Counted from the first letter of the stretch, positions 1 to 8,506 are shown. The stretch is 40,901 bases of DNA from DAXETY01 sp051155755 (GCA_051155755.1 DAXETY010000138.1:1-40901); one strand, 5' to 3'. Notes: generated by a model not told the origin, from the letters alone. Made by a program: numbers and translations.

Positions 1-945
1 GGCACCCTCTAGCCCGCTGGTGATCGTGTCGGCGCCCTTGCCGGTGCCGTGGCTGCTCTTCCAGCCCAGGCCCTGCTGCTCGATGGGGGCCGCCTCGGGC
101 TCGGGGCCCACATGGGTCGCCGGGCCGGCGCCGTGGCATTTGCCAAACGTGTGACCGCCAGCGACCAGTGCGACGGTCTCCTCGTCGTTCATGGCCATGC
201 GCGCAAAGGTTTCCCGGACGTCACGGCCGGAGGCGACCGGGTCCGGGGTGCCGTCCGGACCTTCGGGGCTCACGCAGATCAGGCCCATCTGCACGGCGGC
301 CAGTGGATTTTCGAGGTCTCGATCACCGGAATAACGGCTCTTGGGCTTGTCGCTCGTAGCCAGCCATTCCTCTTCGGCACCCCAGTAAATGTCCTCCTCC
401 GGCTCCCAAATGTCTGCGCGGCCGCCGGCAAACCCGAAAGTCTTGAATCCCATCGACTCCAGCGCGCAGTTGCCGGCGAGAATCATCAGATCGGCCCAGG
501 AAATTTTGCGGCCGTATTTCTGTTTGATGGGCCACAGCAGCCGGCGCGCCTTGTCGAGGTTCACATTGTCAGGCCAGCTGTTGAGGGGCGCAAAGCGTTG
601 GTTGCCGGTACCCCCGCCCCCGCGGCCGTCGCCCATGCGGTAGGTGCCCGCGCTGTGCCAAGCCATTCGGATGAAGAGCCCGCCGTAATGCCCGTAGTCG
701 GCCGGCCACCAGTCCTGGGAGTCGGTCATCAGCGCATAAAGGTCTTTCTTCACGGCGGCCAGGTCGAGTTTCTTGAATTCCTCCGCGTAATTGAAGTCCC
801 CGCCCATCGGATTGCTCTTGTCGGAGTGCTGATGCAGAATCTTGAGGTTCAACTGGTTCGGCCACCAGTCCAGATTCGACCTGCCACTGCCGGCAATGGA
901 TTTGCTCGTCCTGCCCGTGACCGGGCATTTGCTTTCGTCGGTCAT
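1..945 (-). CDS. katG: Catalase-peroxidase KatG, N-terminal 315 residues (cut by window edge)
   Basis: Heme catalase-peroxidase that removes hydrogen peroxide. The visible part carries the distal heme triad Arg93-Trp96-His97 in the motif FIRMAWHSAGTYR, Tyr224 (which with Trp96 and a later Met should form the catalase cross-link) and the proximal-ligand motif AGGHTFGK with His265. The start ATG at 943-945 is preceded by AAAGGAG at a good distance. No stop is reached: the reading frame runs off base 1, so about the second half of the normally 720-740 residue protein is outside the window. It lies directly downstream of, and on the same strand as, a PerR-type regulator, with a Fur/Per-box between them, so peroxide- or iron-responsive control is likely. 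Identity is very secure. Confidence 0.97.
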   Translation of the reverse strand, partial: MTDESKCPVTGRTSKSIAGSGRSNLDWWPNQLNLKILHQHSDKSNPMGGDFNYAEEFKKLDLAAVKKDLYALMTDSQDWWPADYGHYGGLFIRMAWHSAGTYRMGDGRGGGGTGNQRFAPLNSWPDNVNLDKARRLLWPIKQKYGRKISWADLMILAGNCALESMGFKTFGFAGGRADIWEPEEDIYWGAEEEWLATSDKPKSRYSGDRDLENPLAAVQMGLICVSPEGPDGTPDPVASGRDVRETFARMAMNDEETVALVAGGHTFGKCHGAGPATHVGPEPEAAPIEQQGLGWKSSHGTGKGADTITSGLEGA

Positions 946-992
946 CGCGTGATCTCCTTTCAATCATTGAGTTATAGAGACAGGGTATTAAA

Positions 993-1007
993 TGATAACG
1001 ATTCTCA
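993..1007. promoter_or_regulatory. Fur/Per-box upstream of katG
   Basis: The 15-base site TGATAACGATTCTCA matches the 7-1-7 Fur-family consensus TGATAATnATTATCA at 12 of 14 defined positions. It lies about 48 bases upstream of the katG ATG and just downstream of the perR stop. I infer that the neighbouring PerR-type protein represses katG from here. Confidence 0.65.
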
Positions 1008-1046
1008 ATTAATGGCTAAAAAAATATGTTGCCTTCTTTTGCGATA

Positions 1047-1502
1047 TTACGGGTTTTCCGCCCTGCAATCGCTGCAAATCCCAAAAAAATCCAACCTGTG
1101 ATTCAAAATTTTAAAATTCGTCTCCGCTGCGACCTCTTTTTTCATTTCATCCAGGCTGCCCAGATCCGGGTCGACAATTTTTTTACACTGGATGCAGATG
1201 ACGTGCGGATGGGGGGTCGGCTTGTTTCCATCATATCGGTTGCTTCCATCCGGAAACCCCAACTCGAGCACTTCACCAATTGATTTAATCAATACAATCG
1301 TTTTGTATACCGTGGCAAGACTCATGGTGGGGAAGTCTTTTTGAATCCGGGCGTGGATATTTTCAACACTGGGATGGCCTTCACTTTTGGCAAGAATTTG
1401 AACGATCGCAAGCCGCTGGGGCGTGATCTTGTGGCCACGATCCCTTAATTTCTGGATGATGATTTCGAATCTTTTTTTATGGTCTGCCAACTGGGCCCTC
1501 AT
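1047..1502 (-). CDS. perR: PerR-type Fur family peroxide-responsive repressor
   Basis: A 151-residue Fur-family metalloregulator: an N-terminal winged helix (roughly residues 10-85) and a C-terminal dimerisation and metal-binding domain. Two CxxC pairs (Cys103/106 and Cys143/146) form the structural zinc site. The regulatory metal site is readable by alignment with Bacillus PerR: His43, Asp91, His98/His100 and an Asp at 111 or 113. An Asp in the RYD motif at residue 91, where PerR has its sensing Asp and Fur usually has Glu, favours PerR over Fur, as does the C-terminal segment NHRLDFFGICSDC. AGGA precedes the ATG by 5 bases. The gene is followed on the same strand by katG, the classical PerR target, and a Per-box-like site overlaps its own promoter, suggesting autoregulation. 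Confidence 0.88.
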   Translation of the reverse strand: MRAQLADHKKRFEIIIQKLRDRGHKITPQRLAIVQILAKSEGHPSVENIHARIQKDFPTMSLATVYKTIVLIKSIGEVLELGFPDGSNRYDGNKPTPHPHVICIQCKKIVDPDLGSLDEMKKEVAAETNFKILNHRLDFFGICSDCRAENP

Positions 1503-1525
1503 TTGTCCTAATTAATAACTATTTT

Positions 1526-1554
1526 CTAATAACAATGATTTTCTTTTAAGTCAA
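1526..1554 (-). promoter_or_regulatory. perR promoter with overlapping Fur/Per-box
   Basis: Read on the minus strand: TTGACT (1549-1554), a 17-base spacer and TATTAG (1526-1531), a good sigma-70 match. A Fur-box-like sequence TAACAATGATTTTCT (1530-1544, 10 of 14 consensus positions) fills the spacer and the edge of the -10, which is where an autorepressor would act. Confidence 0.55.
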
Positions 1555-1842
1555 ATGCATTTCGCTCGTTCCCTGCGGATGGGCATCAACGCATAGGCCC
1601 AAAACGAAAAATATTCGAAGGAATTGGCGCAGTTGGCTCTCTCGTGACAAATTGGGTGCTTTTGCGGATCGGTATGAGCTCAATAAAAGTGCGGCAGCGT
1701 TATGCGGGCCGCAGGCTGCTTCCGTATGAGACTCACTGAGTGGGAACCGATACGAGAACCTGAAAGGCAGAAGGAAGCTAAACAGCAAAGATGAACTGTC
1801 AAGAGCGGATACCGGGCCCTATCACACAGTCGACAATTGTGC
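1555..1842. other. Intergenic region between histidine kinase and perR
   Basis: No credible gene is seen between the kinase stop and the perR promoter. The short open frames here have no ribosome binding site and no protein-like character. A TTGACA on the minus strand (1797-1802) has only a poor -10 partner. No clear terminator hairpin with a T-run was found. Confidence 0.5.
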
Positions 1843-3156
1843 TTACCGGTGCCAGCGATCCAGGTTCCAAGAAACCTCGATGACGGTCCCCTCGCCACCT
1901 GCAGATTGCAAGGAAAAATCACCGCCGGACAGCTCGGCCCGTTCCTTCATGCAGGTGATCCCCATGCCATTTTCGGGATCTCCCAGCGGTTCTTCGACGT
2001 CGAATCCGCCGCCGTTATCCGCGATCCGCAGGCGCAGGCGTCTGTTTCGTTGTTGCAGCTGAAATTCCACCCGGTCGGCGCGGCTGTGACGATCGATGTT
2101 GTGGGTGGCTTCCTGGACAATGCGATAAACCACCAGGGTCAGCTCCTCGGGCAGTTGGCTTTCGGAGACACGGATGTCTTTTTGCACGTCAATATCCGGA
2201 TGGAGGCGCTCGAATTCCTGCCAGTGCCAGCGCAGCGTGGCCAGAAAACCGATCTCATCGAGCATCTTGGGCCGCAGGTAGTACATGATGCGCCGGGTTT
2301 CGTTTAAACTGCGAGCGGTAATCTCAAGGATGCGTTCGATGGAAAAGGGGGATGCCGGCGCCTCCTTTTGCATCATGGCCAGCTTGTTTTCCAGCAACAG
2401 CTTGATGGTGGCCAGTCCCTGGGCGATGGTGTCGTGCAGGTCCAGGGAGATTTTGCGCCGCTCGCGCTCCAGCAGATGGATGGTGTTTTCGGCGATGTAC
2501 TGCAGCTCGCGTCGGGAATTCTGCAGTTCGGCGGTCCGTTCGCGCACGCGCTGTTCCAGCTGCACATTGGCGTCCTGCAGCGCCCGCTGGGCCTCTTTCC
2601 GAGAAGTGATGTCAAAAACTGCCACCTGGAAAAGAGGCGGATGGCTTTGATTCACATGCCGGGCATGCAACTGTGCGTCGAAGACCTCTTGTGCAGACAC
2701 AAGGCGCAGCTCACAGTCTTGTTTGGTACCGCTTTCCAGCACTCGCGCCACGAGCTCATGGAAGATCGGCAGGTCCTCGGGTTTCACAAAGGTGCCGAAA
2801 TGTCGATTGCGCATCCGTTTTCGGGTGCATCCGAGCATTTCGACAGCGTGCAGGTTGGCCTGCACGATCGTTTTGTCCGCATCGATGGTAAAATAACCGA
2901 CCGGGGCGAATTCGTACAGATCGGTATATTGGCGCAAAAGTTCGGCGGTTTCATTCTGGGAGCGGCGCAGCTCCTCGTTTTGAATTTTCAGCTCCTCCCG
3001 ATGAACCTCCAGTTCGAACAGCAGATTATCGGTCTGCTGCTCGTCTTCCGCCTGACGTTGATCCGCGGATTTCAGATGCTTCTCGGCACGACGGCGCAAA
3101 CCGTCTCCCATACAGCCGCCGTCTTGATTTTTCTGATTTTTGTCAAACTGGGACAT
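1843..3156 (-). CDS. PAS-domain sensor histidine kinase, NarL-type (HisKA_3)
   Basis: A 437-residue cytoplasmic kinase. Order of parts: a charged coiled-coil (about 20-75), a PAS domain (about 75-190, ending in FDITSRKEAQ), a second coiled-coil, a HisKA_3 dimerisation segment ERERRKISLDLHDT with phospho-acceptor His241, and a GHKL ATPase (about 335-437) with the G1 motif ADNGGGF and G2 motif NGMGITCMKERAE. No membrane segment is visible. This kinase class normally partners a LuxR/NarL-type response regulator, and none is adjacent. I use the ATG at 3154-3156, which has GGGAAAGG upstream; the frame is open further, to 3390, but that extension is low in protein character and would run into the divergent radical SAM gene. 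An ATG at 3111 is also possible. Confidence 0.88.
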   Translation of the reverse strand: MSQFDKNQKNQDGGCMGDGLRRRAEKHLKSADQRQAEDEQQTDNLLFELEVHREELKIQNEELRRSQNETAELLRQYTDLYEFAPVGYFTIDADKTIVQANLHAVEMLGCTRKRMRNRHFGTFVKPEDLPIFHELVARVLESGTKQDCELRLVSAQEVFDAQLHARHVNQSHPPLFQVAVFDITSRKEAQRALQDANVQLEQRVRERTAELQNSRRELQYIAENTIHLLERERRKISLDLHDTIAQGLATIKLLLENKLAMMQKEAPASPFSIERILEITARSLNETRRIMYYLRPKMLDEIGFLATLRWHWQEFERLHPDIDVQKDIRVSESQLPEELTLVVYRIVQEATHNIDRHSRADRVEFQLQQRNRRLRLRIADNGGGFDVEEPLGDPENGMGITCMKERAELSGGDFSLQSAGGEGTVIEVSWNLDRWHR

Positions 3157-3374
3157 CGATTCGGTGCCTTTCCCGCTCCGGACATCGCAACACAAAGTCG
3201 TCGCTTTTTTTTTCAGCCCGCTAAAAACAGGACGACGATGACCACCGTTGTCAAGGGCAGTCGCATGGATACGCCCGGGCCGAAAAAGGTTTGGACTTGA
3301 AAGGCTTTTTTGTTTGTAGTAGTCCGTAAAAAATTGTCCATCTTCAATGGCTGGCGAAGTGGCGGTGGACTGGA

Positions 3375-5027
3375 ATGCCGGACAGCGCAAGCAACAAAGA
3401 GGCTCGTTTTTCGACCGCTTCGACCCGGGTGCTGCTGACCTCTGTCTGTCGACCTTTTGGACAGGAAGGCGAGGGCGATTCGGTGGGCGCCGAACTGTTC
3501 CACGCCCAGGTGACTCGCAGCCAGGGCATCTTCAGCTATCGCCAGGTGATCCGTTGCTGGGCCATCGATTACATCGCCGCGAACATCGATGCGCCCTGCG
3601 TCGTTCTCCATTATCCTTCTGAGGGCGAGTTCATCCGGGAAATTTCGACCCACCGGTTTGACGTGATCGGCATCAGCTTTGTGGTGGCCACCTACCACAA
3701 GGTCCGTCGGATGGCAGCTTTGGTTCGCAGGCATTGCCCCAGCGCCCGGATCGTGCTCGGCGGCTACGGAACGGTCCTGTCCGACGCGGAGCTGGCGCCA
3801 TATTCTGATTTCATCTGCAGGGAAGAGGGCATCGGCTACATGCGGCGCCTGCTCGGTGAACCGGACAGCGGCAACATCCGTCATCCCTACGCCCCGATCG
3901 AATCGCCGCGGATCTTTTCCTATCGCCTGCCCACGAAAGTCGCCCACATCACCGCCGGCCTCGGCTGTCCCAATGGATGCGATTTTTGCTGCACATCCCA
4001 TTACTTCAAGCGCAAATACGTTCCGTTCATCCGGAGCGGGCGCGAGCTGTATGACACGATCCGCCGGATGGAGAATTCGGCCGAATCCGCCGGCGACCGC
4101 CTCAGCGGTTTTATCATTATCGACGAGGATTTTTTTATTCACGCAACGCGTGCGCGTGAATTCCTGGAATGCGTGCGGGCCGGCGGCCGGCCGCTATCGA
4201 TCATGGGGTTCGGCAGTGTGAAAGGACTGTCCCGTTTCACGGCCGATGAAATCGCCGAAATGGGTTTCGATATCCTGTGGACCGGATTCGAAAGCCCATC
4301 GGCCGGCTACCGGAAATTGCAAGGCTGCGAGCTGACCGGTTTATATGAGGCCCTCAAAAGGCGGGGAGTGGTCATACTCTCTTCGATGATTATCGGCTTT
4401 CCCGACATGGACCGCCGACAGGTGCTCAAGGATCTGCGCCGGCTGCAGTCACTGGAACCGGACCTGTGGCAGATCCTGATCTACTTCGCTTTCCCCGGAA
4501 CACCGCTGCATCAGCAGGTGATCGCCGAAAACCGTTACCTGCCGGCGTACCGGGGGAAGCCCGACTACCGTAAGTTCGACGGATTTTCGATGCACTTCAA
4601 ACATCGCCATTTTTCACCGGCCGAACTGGAAGCACTGCAACGCGAGCTGTACCGCGACAACTTCGAACGGCTCGGCCCGTCCATCGTGCGCATCATCAGC
4701 ACCTGGTTCGATGGATGGCGCTGCATGCGCCAGTCTTCCAATCCACTGCTCAGAGCGCGGGCCCGGCGGATGCGAACCTACGTCCAAAGCGCCCTGCCCG
4801 GCCTCTATCCGGCGGCATTTTTCGGACCGAACCGCCTCCAGCGTCGAAGGGCTCGCATCCTGATCCGGCAGATACGATCCGAGATCGGACCCGAGCCATG
4901 GTTCGAACGTTTTTCGGGTTGGGTAACCCTGCCGCTGGCGGCATGGACCCGGCTGGCAATGCGCCTCGATATCGGACAGCAACCGCGGCTGCTGCGGGTG
5001 GAATATCCTTCTAGTCGGCAATGTTGA
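3375..5027 (+). CDS. Radical SAM protein with B12-binding-like N-terminal domain
   Basis: A 550-residue radical SAM enzyme of the cobalamin-dependent class layout. Residues about 18-165 form a Rossmann-like domain (FDVIGISFVVATYHKV, then ARIVLGGYGTVLSD) resembling B12-binding domains but without a DxHxxG motif, so cobalamin, if bound, would lack the lower His ligand. The 4Fe-4S/SAM motif is C198-PNG-C202-DF-C205 (CxxxCxxC), followed by a TIM-barrel core (about 190-430) with the features typical of this superfamily (IIIDEDFF, GFESPS, SSMIIGFPDM). The C-terminal 120 residues are Arg-rich and not assigned. The substrate is unknown; relatives include methyltransferases and lipid or cofactor modifiers. 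The start is uncertain: no strong ribosome binding site precedes the ATG at 3375, and a GTG at 3429, just before the conserved VLLTSV strand, is an alternative. It is divergent from the histidine kinase and its 3' end overlaps the small convergent gene by 17 bases. Confidence 0.85.
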   Translation: MPDSASNKEARFSTASTRVLLTSVCRPFGQEGEGDSVGAELFHAQVTRSQGIFSYRQVIRCWAIDYIAANIDAPCVVLHYPSEGEFIREISTHRFDVIGISFVVATYHKVRRMAALVRRHCPSARIVLGGYGTVLSDAELAPYSDFICREEGIGYMRRLLGEPDSGNIRHPYAPIESPRIFSYRLPTKVAHITAGLGCPNGCDFCCTSHYFKRKYVPFIRSGRELYDTIRRMENSAESAGDRLSGFIIIDEDFFIHATRAREFLECVRAGGRPLSIMGFGSVKGLSRFTADEIAEMGFDILWTGFESPSAGYRKLQGCELTGLYEALKRRGVVILSSMIIGFPDMDRRQVLKDLRRLQSLEPDLWQILIYFAFPGTPLHQQVIAENRYLPAYRGKPDYRKFDGFSMHFKHRHFSPAELEALQRELYRDNFERLGPSIVRIISTWFDGWRCMRQSSNPLLRARARRMRTYVQSALPGLYPAAFFGPNRLQRRRARILIRQIRSEIGPEPWFERFSGWVTLPLAAWTRLAMRLDIGQQPRLLRVEYPSSRQC

Positions 5028-5187
5028 TGTTGCCGGCGTATCGGCCCACCGTCCCGTCGTCGACACAGTTTTCCAGTTCCGCTTCAGACACTTCCTTTGG
5101 ATTTTTCAGCGCGTCCAGGGGGCATACAAACTCGTTGCCGGCCATGTCCTTGACCCTGACATATACGTTTTCTTTTGGATCGCTCAT
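5011..5187 (-). CDS. Small acidic conserved-looking protein, 58 residues, unknown function
   Basis: A 58-residue soluble, acidic protein starting MSDPKENVYVRVKDMAGNEF. An AAAGGAG sits 7 bases before the ATG at 5185-5187, an excellent ribosome binding site, and the composition is protein-like (alternating charged and hydrophobic residues, one Cys in EFVCPLDAL and one in LENCVDD). A GTG two codons further upstream is possible but less well placed. The last 17 bases overlap the 3' end of the convergent radical SAM gene. It lies downstream of a 179-residue unknown gene on the same strand and may be co-transcribed with it. I do not recognise a family. Confidence 0.7.
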   Translation of the reverse strand: MSDPKENVYVRVKDMAGNEFVCPLDALKNPKEVSEAELENCVDDGTVGRYAGNINIAD

Positions 5188-5242
5188 GAACACACTCCTT
5201 TCAGAGAATGGGTTTAATCGTAAAAAAGACCGCCAGGATCGA

Positions 5243-5782
5243 TCACGGCACCAGATAGGTTTTCAGTGCCTCGATCAGGCCATCGGTGCACTCCCGGTGA
5301 TCATGATAGGTATAACCGGCCAGGAGTCGGTCGTCTTCATACACGTCGATTCCGGGTGCCAGCGGCGGCAGCGCGAACAAGGCATTGACTATGGTATTCA
5401 GCGATCCGCAGCGCACCGCAACGACCGCCCCGGCATCCGGTGCGATCCCATACACCTGCGAGTCCTCATCGGCGGCCGGGGGTCGACTCCCGGGCCACAT
5501 GGCCTGCTGGATGACGCTGGGTGGAATGAATACCGCACATACGGTTTCCGGAATCGGAACCGTTTCCGCCAGCCCCGCAAAAAACGTCTTCTCCTCCGCC
5601 GTGATCGTCTCAAAGGTGACCATGCGGCCGGCAACGAGGTACGGCTCCAGGCGGGTGAGCAGCCTTTTGAGGTCACGCTGCCAATGGGACACCCGGTTAT
5701 GCAGGTCTTCCCGGCTTTCAGAGTCCCGGCCCGCGCCGGTCGAGCTACTGAAACCATCATCCCCATTGTCATAGAGATTCAC
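5243..5782 (-). CDS. Hypothetical protein, 179 residues
   Basis: Not recognised. A 179-residue, mostly soluble protein with an acidic Ser/Asp/Gly-rich start, a probable helical segment (SHWQRDLKRLLTRLEPYL, about 32-49) and a mixed second half with hydrophobic strands (VVAVRCG, NALFALPPLAPGIDVYEDD) and a His/Asp-rich stretch YTYHDHRECTDG near the C-terminus. Start is GTG at 5780-5782; it overlaps the TGA of the upstream 80-residue frame as GTGA, the arrangement of translationally coupled genes. There is no other start in frame before the upstream stop. The gene follows the GDP-mannose genes and precedes the 58-residue gene. No signal peptide or membrane helix is evident. Confidence 0.6.
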   Translation of the reverse strand: MNLYDNGDDGFSSSTGAGRDSESREDLHNRVSHWQRDLKRLLTRLEPYLVAGRMVTFETITAEEKTFFAGLAETVPIPETVCAVFIPPSVIQQAMWPGSRPPAADEDSQVYGIAPDAGAVVAVRCGSLNTIVNALFALPPLAPGIDVYEDDRLLAGYTYHDHRECTDGLIEALKTYLVP

Positions 5783-6021
5783 AGCGGCATCCCATATTCG
5801 TCCTTGGTTTGCTGAAAATCAAGCGATATCATAATCATCGATTGCGAACACTCAATCGCCAGTGATCGAAATGTGTCGAGAATAAACGAAATCGGATCAA
5901 GCGGCCGATAAAAGAAAGAATAACCAGCTGTCGCTGTTCGACGAATGAGCGCACATCCAGCTTCGATTTCGTTTTGATCGATCTTTCGGTTTCCGAACCT
6001 CGATAGAAACTTATAAACCAA
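5779..6021 (-). CDS. Possible small coupled ORF, 80 residues
   Basis: Low-confidence gene. The frame begins with TTG at 6019-6021, only 10 bases after the guanylyltransferase stop, with AGGGGA 7 bases upstream, and ends in a GTGA overlap with the 179-residue gene. Both junctions look like translational coupling within an operon. The product (NEIEAGCALIRRT, SFFYRPLDPISFILDTFRSL) is not recognised, and the stretch is visibly more AT-rich than neighbouring genes, so it could equally be a non-coding spacer. Confidence 0.35.
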   Translation of the reverse strand: MVYKFLSRFGNRKIDQNEIEAGCALIRRTATAGYSFFYRPLDPISFILDTFRSLAIECSQSMIMISLDFQQTKDEYGMPL

Positions 6022-6031
6022 TAGACGTCCC

Positions 6032-7108
6032 CTAGTCTAGCATGGATTCGACGATTTTCTTGACGTCCTCCAGGCGGTCCTTGCGGGCGACCAGGGTTTT
6101 GCCGCCGGCCCGCACCACCACCACATCGCTGACGCCCACCAAGGCGACGGTTTCTCCGGGTGCGTCGCAAAACACCAGATTGCCGCCAGCATCGAAACTG
6201 TGCACCCGTCCTTTGGTGTAGTTGCCGTCGGCGTCGCGGTCGAGAAACTCCTGGATCGCCAGCCACCCGCCCACGTCTTTCCAGGCGAAGGTTCCGGCAA
6301 CGCAGCGCACGTCCCGGGCTTTTTCCATCACGGCGAAATCGATGGAGATGCGCTGCAGCCGGGCAAATGCCTGCTGCAACGCCGCCGGCCAGCGGTGGCT
6401 GTCGATTTGTTCGACGGCCCGGGCCAGCTGTTCGACGTGATCCGGCACGTTCCGTTCCAGTTCGGCGAAAATGGCGTCGGCCGTCCAGACGAACATGCCC
6501 GAATTCCAAAGGTAGCAACCGGATTCCAGGTATTGCCGGGCGGTTGCAGCGTCGGGTTTTTCTTTGAACGACCGCAGCCGAAAATGGCCGATGTCCGCAT
6601 CTTCCAGGGATGGTTCACCGACTTCCAGATAACCGTAGGCTTCGGAGGCATAGGTGGGTTTGATACCGAAGGTGTACAGGGCTCCGGAACTGCGGGCCTG
6701 GTCGGCGGCGGAAAGCAGGGTTTGCCGGAACCGCTCCACCGGTTCGATGATGTGATCAGCCGTCAGTACGGCGATCACCGGATTGCCGAAGCGCTTGCGG
6801 GCCACCAGGGTGCCCAGGCAGACCGCCGCGGCGGTATCCTTGCGCTCGGGCTCGCCGATGATGTTTTCCGGCGGCAGCTGCGGCAGCTGCTCGGCAACCA
6901 GGTGGGTATAATCGGCGTTGGTCAGCACAAAGATGCGTTCTGCCGCAACGATGGGCGCCACGCGGTCGTAGCTTTGCTGCAGCAGGCTGCGATCGTCGAA
7001 GAGTTGAATGAACTGCTTGGGCTTTTCTTTCGTGCTCAGCGGCCAGAAGCGCGTGCCCATCCCCCCGGCCATGATCACGACCACCAGATCGGCCTCCGGA
7101 TTCGACAT
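6032..7108 (-). CDS. manC: Mannose-1-phosphate guanylyltransferase (GDP-mannose pyrophosphorylase)
   Basis: Makes GDP-mannose from mannose-1-phosphate and GTP. The 358-residue protein has the nucleotidyltransferase signature VIMAGGMGTRFWPLS at about residues 11-25, the PERKDTAAA segment, TADHII and FKEKP, all typical of this family. The length corresponds to the single-domain type; there is no C-terminal cupin isomerase domain as in the long bifunctional ManC/AlgA enzymes. I choose the ATG at 7106-7108, with AAGAGG at good spacing, over a start 7 codons upstream. It lies 75 bases downstream of the phosphomannomutase, so the two consecutive steps from mannose-6-phosphate to GDP-mannose are encoded side by side. 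The product would feed capsule, LPS or exopolysaccharide synthesis, whose glycosyltransferases are not in this window. Confidence 0.93.
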   Translation of the reverse strand: MSNPEADLVVVIMAGGMGTRFWPLSTKEKPKQFIQLFDDRSLLQQSYDRVAPIVAAERIFVLTNADYTHLVAEQLPQLPPENIIGEPERKDTAAAVCLGTLVARKRFGNPVIAVLTADHIIEPVERFRQTLLSAADQARSSGALYTFGIKPTYASEAYGYLEVGEPSLEDADIGHFRLRSFKEKPDAATARQYLESGCYLWNSGMFVWTADAIFAELERNVPDHVEQLARAVEQIDSHRWPAALQQAFARLQRISIDFAVMEKARDVRCVAGTFAWKDVGGWLAIQEFLDRDADGNYTKGRVHSFDAGGNLVFCDAPGETVALVGVSDVVVVRAGGKTLVARKDRLEDVKKIVESMLD

Positions 7109-7183
7109 AACCAACCTCTTGATTTGCACGGGCGCAGCACCAACGGGTTCGGAGCCCGGCCCGTGATGGTCCCTGGATTCTTT

Positions 7184-8506
7184 TCAGCGGCCGGCCGCCA
7201 ATTCGACTCTGGCCTTTTCGATGACGCTTTCCACCAGAGCCTGAATTTCCTGCAGTCGGGATTCGCTCTGGGCTTCGAAGCGCAGCACGATGACCGGGCT
7301 GGTGTTGGAAGCCCGCACCAGGCCCCAGCCGTCCGGGAACAGCACCCGCACGCCGTCGATGTCGATGACCCGATGTTCGGCGGCCAGGATTTGCCTGACG
7401 CGTTCGACCAGCGGAAACTTCTGTTCCTCGGGGCAATCGACCCGAATCTCGGGCGTGTTGTGGATCGGCGGAAGGTCCTGCAGGTATGCGGACAGCGGCC
7501 GGTCGTCCCGGGAGACGATCTCCAGCAGGCGGCAGGCGGCGTACAGGGCGTCATCGAATCCGAAATAGCGGTGCTTGAAAAAAAAGTGGCCGCTCATCTC
7601 ACCGGCCAGCAGCGCGTTTTCCTCCCTGAGTTTCTGCTTGATGAGCGAGTGGCCGGTTTTCCACATGATGGGCACCCCGCCCCTGGCCCGGATGTCGTCG
7701 TACATGACCTGCGAACACTTGACCTCCCCGATGAACTTGCCCCCGGGATGATCCTTGAGGATGTCGCGGGCAAAAATAATCATGAGCATGTCGCCGTAAA
7801 GAATGCGCCCGGCTTCATCGACCACGCCCAGACGGTCGGCGTCGCCGTCGAAGGCGATGCCCAGTTCCAATCCTTGATCGACGACGATCTGCGACAGCGC
7901 GGCCAGATTCTCCGGAACGGTCGGATCGGGCTCGTGGTTGGGAAAGGCGCCGTCGGGTTCCATGTACAGCGCCACCGGGCTGCAGCCCAGCCGCTGCAGG
8001 ATCGGCCCGGCGGTGATGCCCCCGGTGCCGTTGCCGGCATCCACCGCCAGGCGCACCGGCCGTTGGAGCCGGATGTTGCCGGCCAGGTAATCCCCGTAGG
8101 CCGGCAGCAAATCGGCGGCCTTCGAGGATCCGCTGCCGGAAGCAAAGCGGCCGGCTTCGACGGTCTTGCGGAATTTCTGAATTTCTTCGCCGGAAATCGT
8201 GTCGGCCCCCAGGCACACTTTGAAACCGTTGTACTCCGGCGGATTGTGGCTGGCGGTGATCATCACCCCGCCGTCGGCTTCGAGATTGCGGACGGCAAAG
8301 TAAAGCAGCGGCGTCGGACACAGCCCCACATCGATCACATCGGCACCGCCGTCGGTGATGCCCCTTACCAGGGCCTGCCGGATCTCCGGCGAACTGAGCC
8401 GGCAGTCCCGGCCCACCACACAAACCCGGCCGCCGTGGTCGGCCAGGTAAGTCGCATAGCCGCGGCCGAGCTTTTCGACATCCTCCAGATTGAAATCCTG
8501 GTCCAC
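7184..8506 (-). CDS. manB: Phosphomannomutase/phosphoglucomutase, start codon anomalous
   Basis: Alpha-D-phosphohexomutase converting mannose-6-phosphate (and probably glucose-6-phosphate) to the 1-phosphate. Seen: the phosphoserine loop TASHNPPEYNGFK, the metal loop FDGDADRLG, the sugar-binding loop GEMSGHFFF and the C-terminal phosphate-binding loop RASNTSPVIVLRFE. From the only ordinary in-frame start, GTG at 8504-8506, it is 440 residues. However, the 13 in-frame codons upstream encode NPSIFRKYDIRGI, which is the conserved N-terminus of this family including the catalytic-domain motif KYDIRG. Immediately before that stands an in-frame TAG (8546-8548), 9 bases after an AAGGA ribosome binding site, where an ATG would be expected. 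Either a non-standard start is used, or the GTG start yields a protein lacking a normally essential motif, or the start codon is mutated or mis-sequenced. Confidence 0.9.
   Translation of the reverse strand: MDQDFNLEDVEKLGRGYATYLADHGGRVCVVGRDCRLSSPEIRQALVRGITDGGADVIDVGLCPTPLLYFAVRNLEADGGVMITASHNPPEYNGFKVCLGADTISGEEIQKFRKTVEAGRFASGSGSSKAADLLPAYGDYLAGNIRLQRPVRLAVDAGNGTGGITAGPILQRLGCSPVALYMEPDGAFPNHEPDPTVPENLAALSQIVVDQGLELGIAFDGDADRLGVVDEAGRILYGDMLMIIFARDILKDHPGGKFIGEVKCSQVMYDDIRARGGVPIMWKTGHSLIKQKLREENALLAGEMSGHFFFKHRYFGFDDALYAACRLLEIVSRDDRPLSAYLQDLPPIHNTPEIRVDCPEEQKFPLVERVRQILAAEHRVIDIDGVRVLFPDGWGLVRASNTSPVIVLRFEAQSESRLQEIQALVESVIEKARVELAAGR

Noticed and set aside
49..1101. 350-codon plus-strand open frame
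   Set aside because: Antisense of katG and the katG-perR gap; no family motifs.
3213..4142. 309-codon minus-strand open frame
   Set aside because: Antisense to the radical SAM gene, whose CxxxCxxC motif and barrel motifs are in the other strand.
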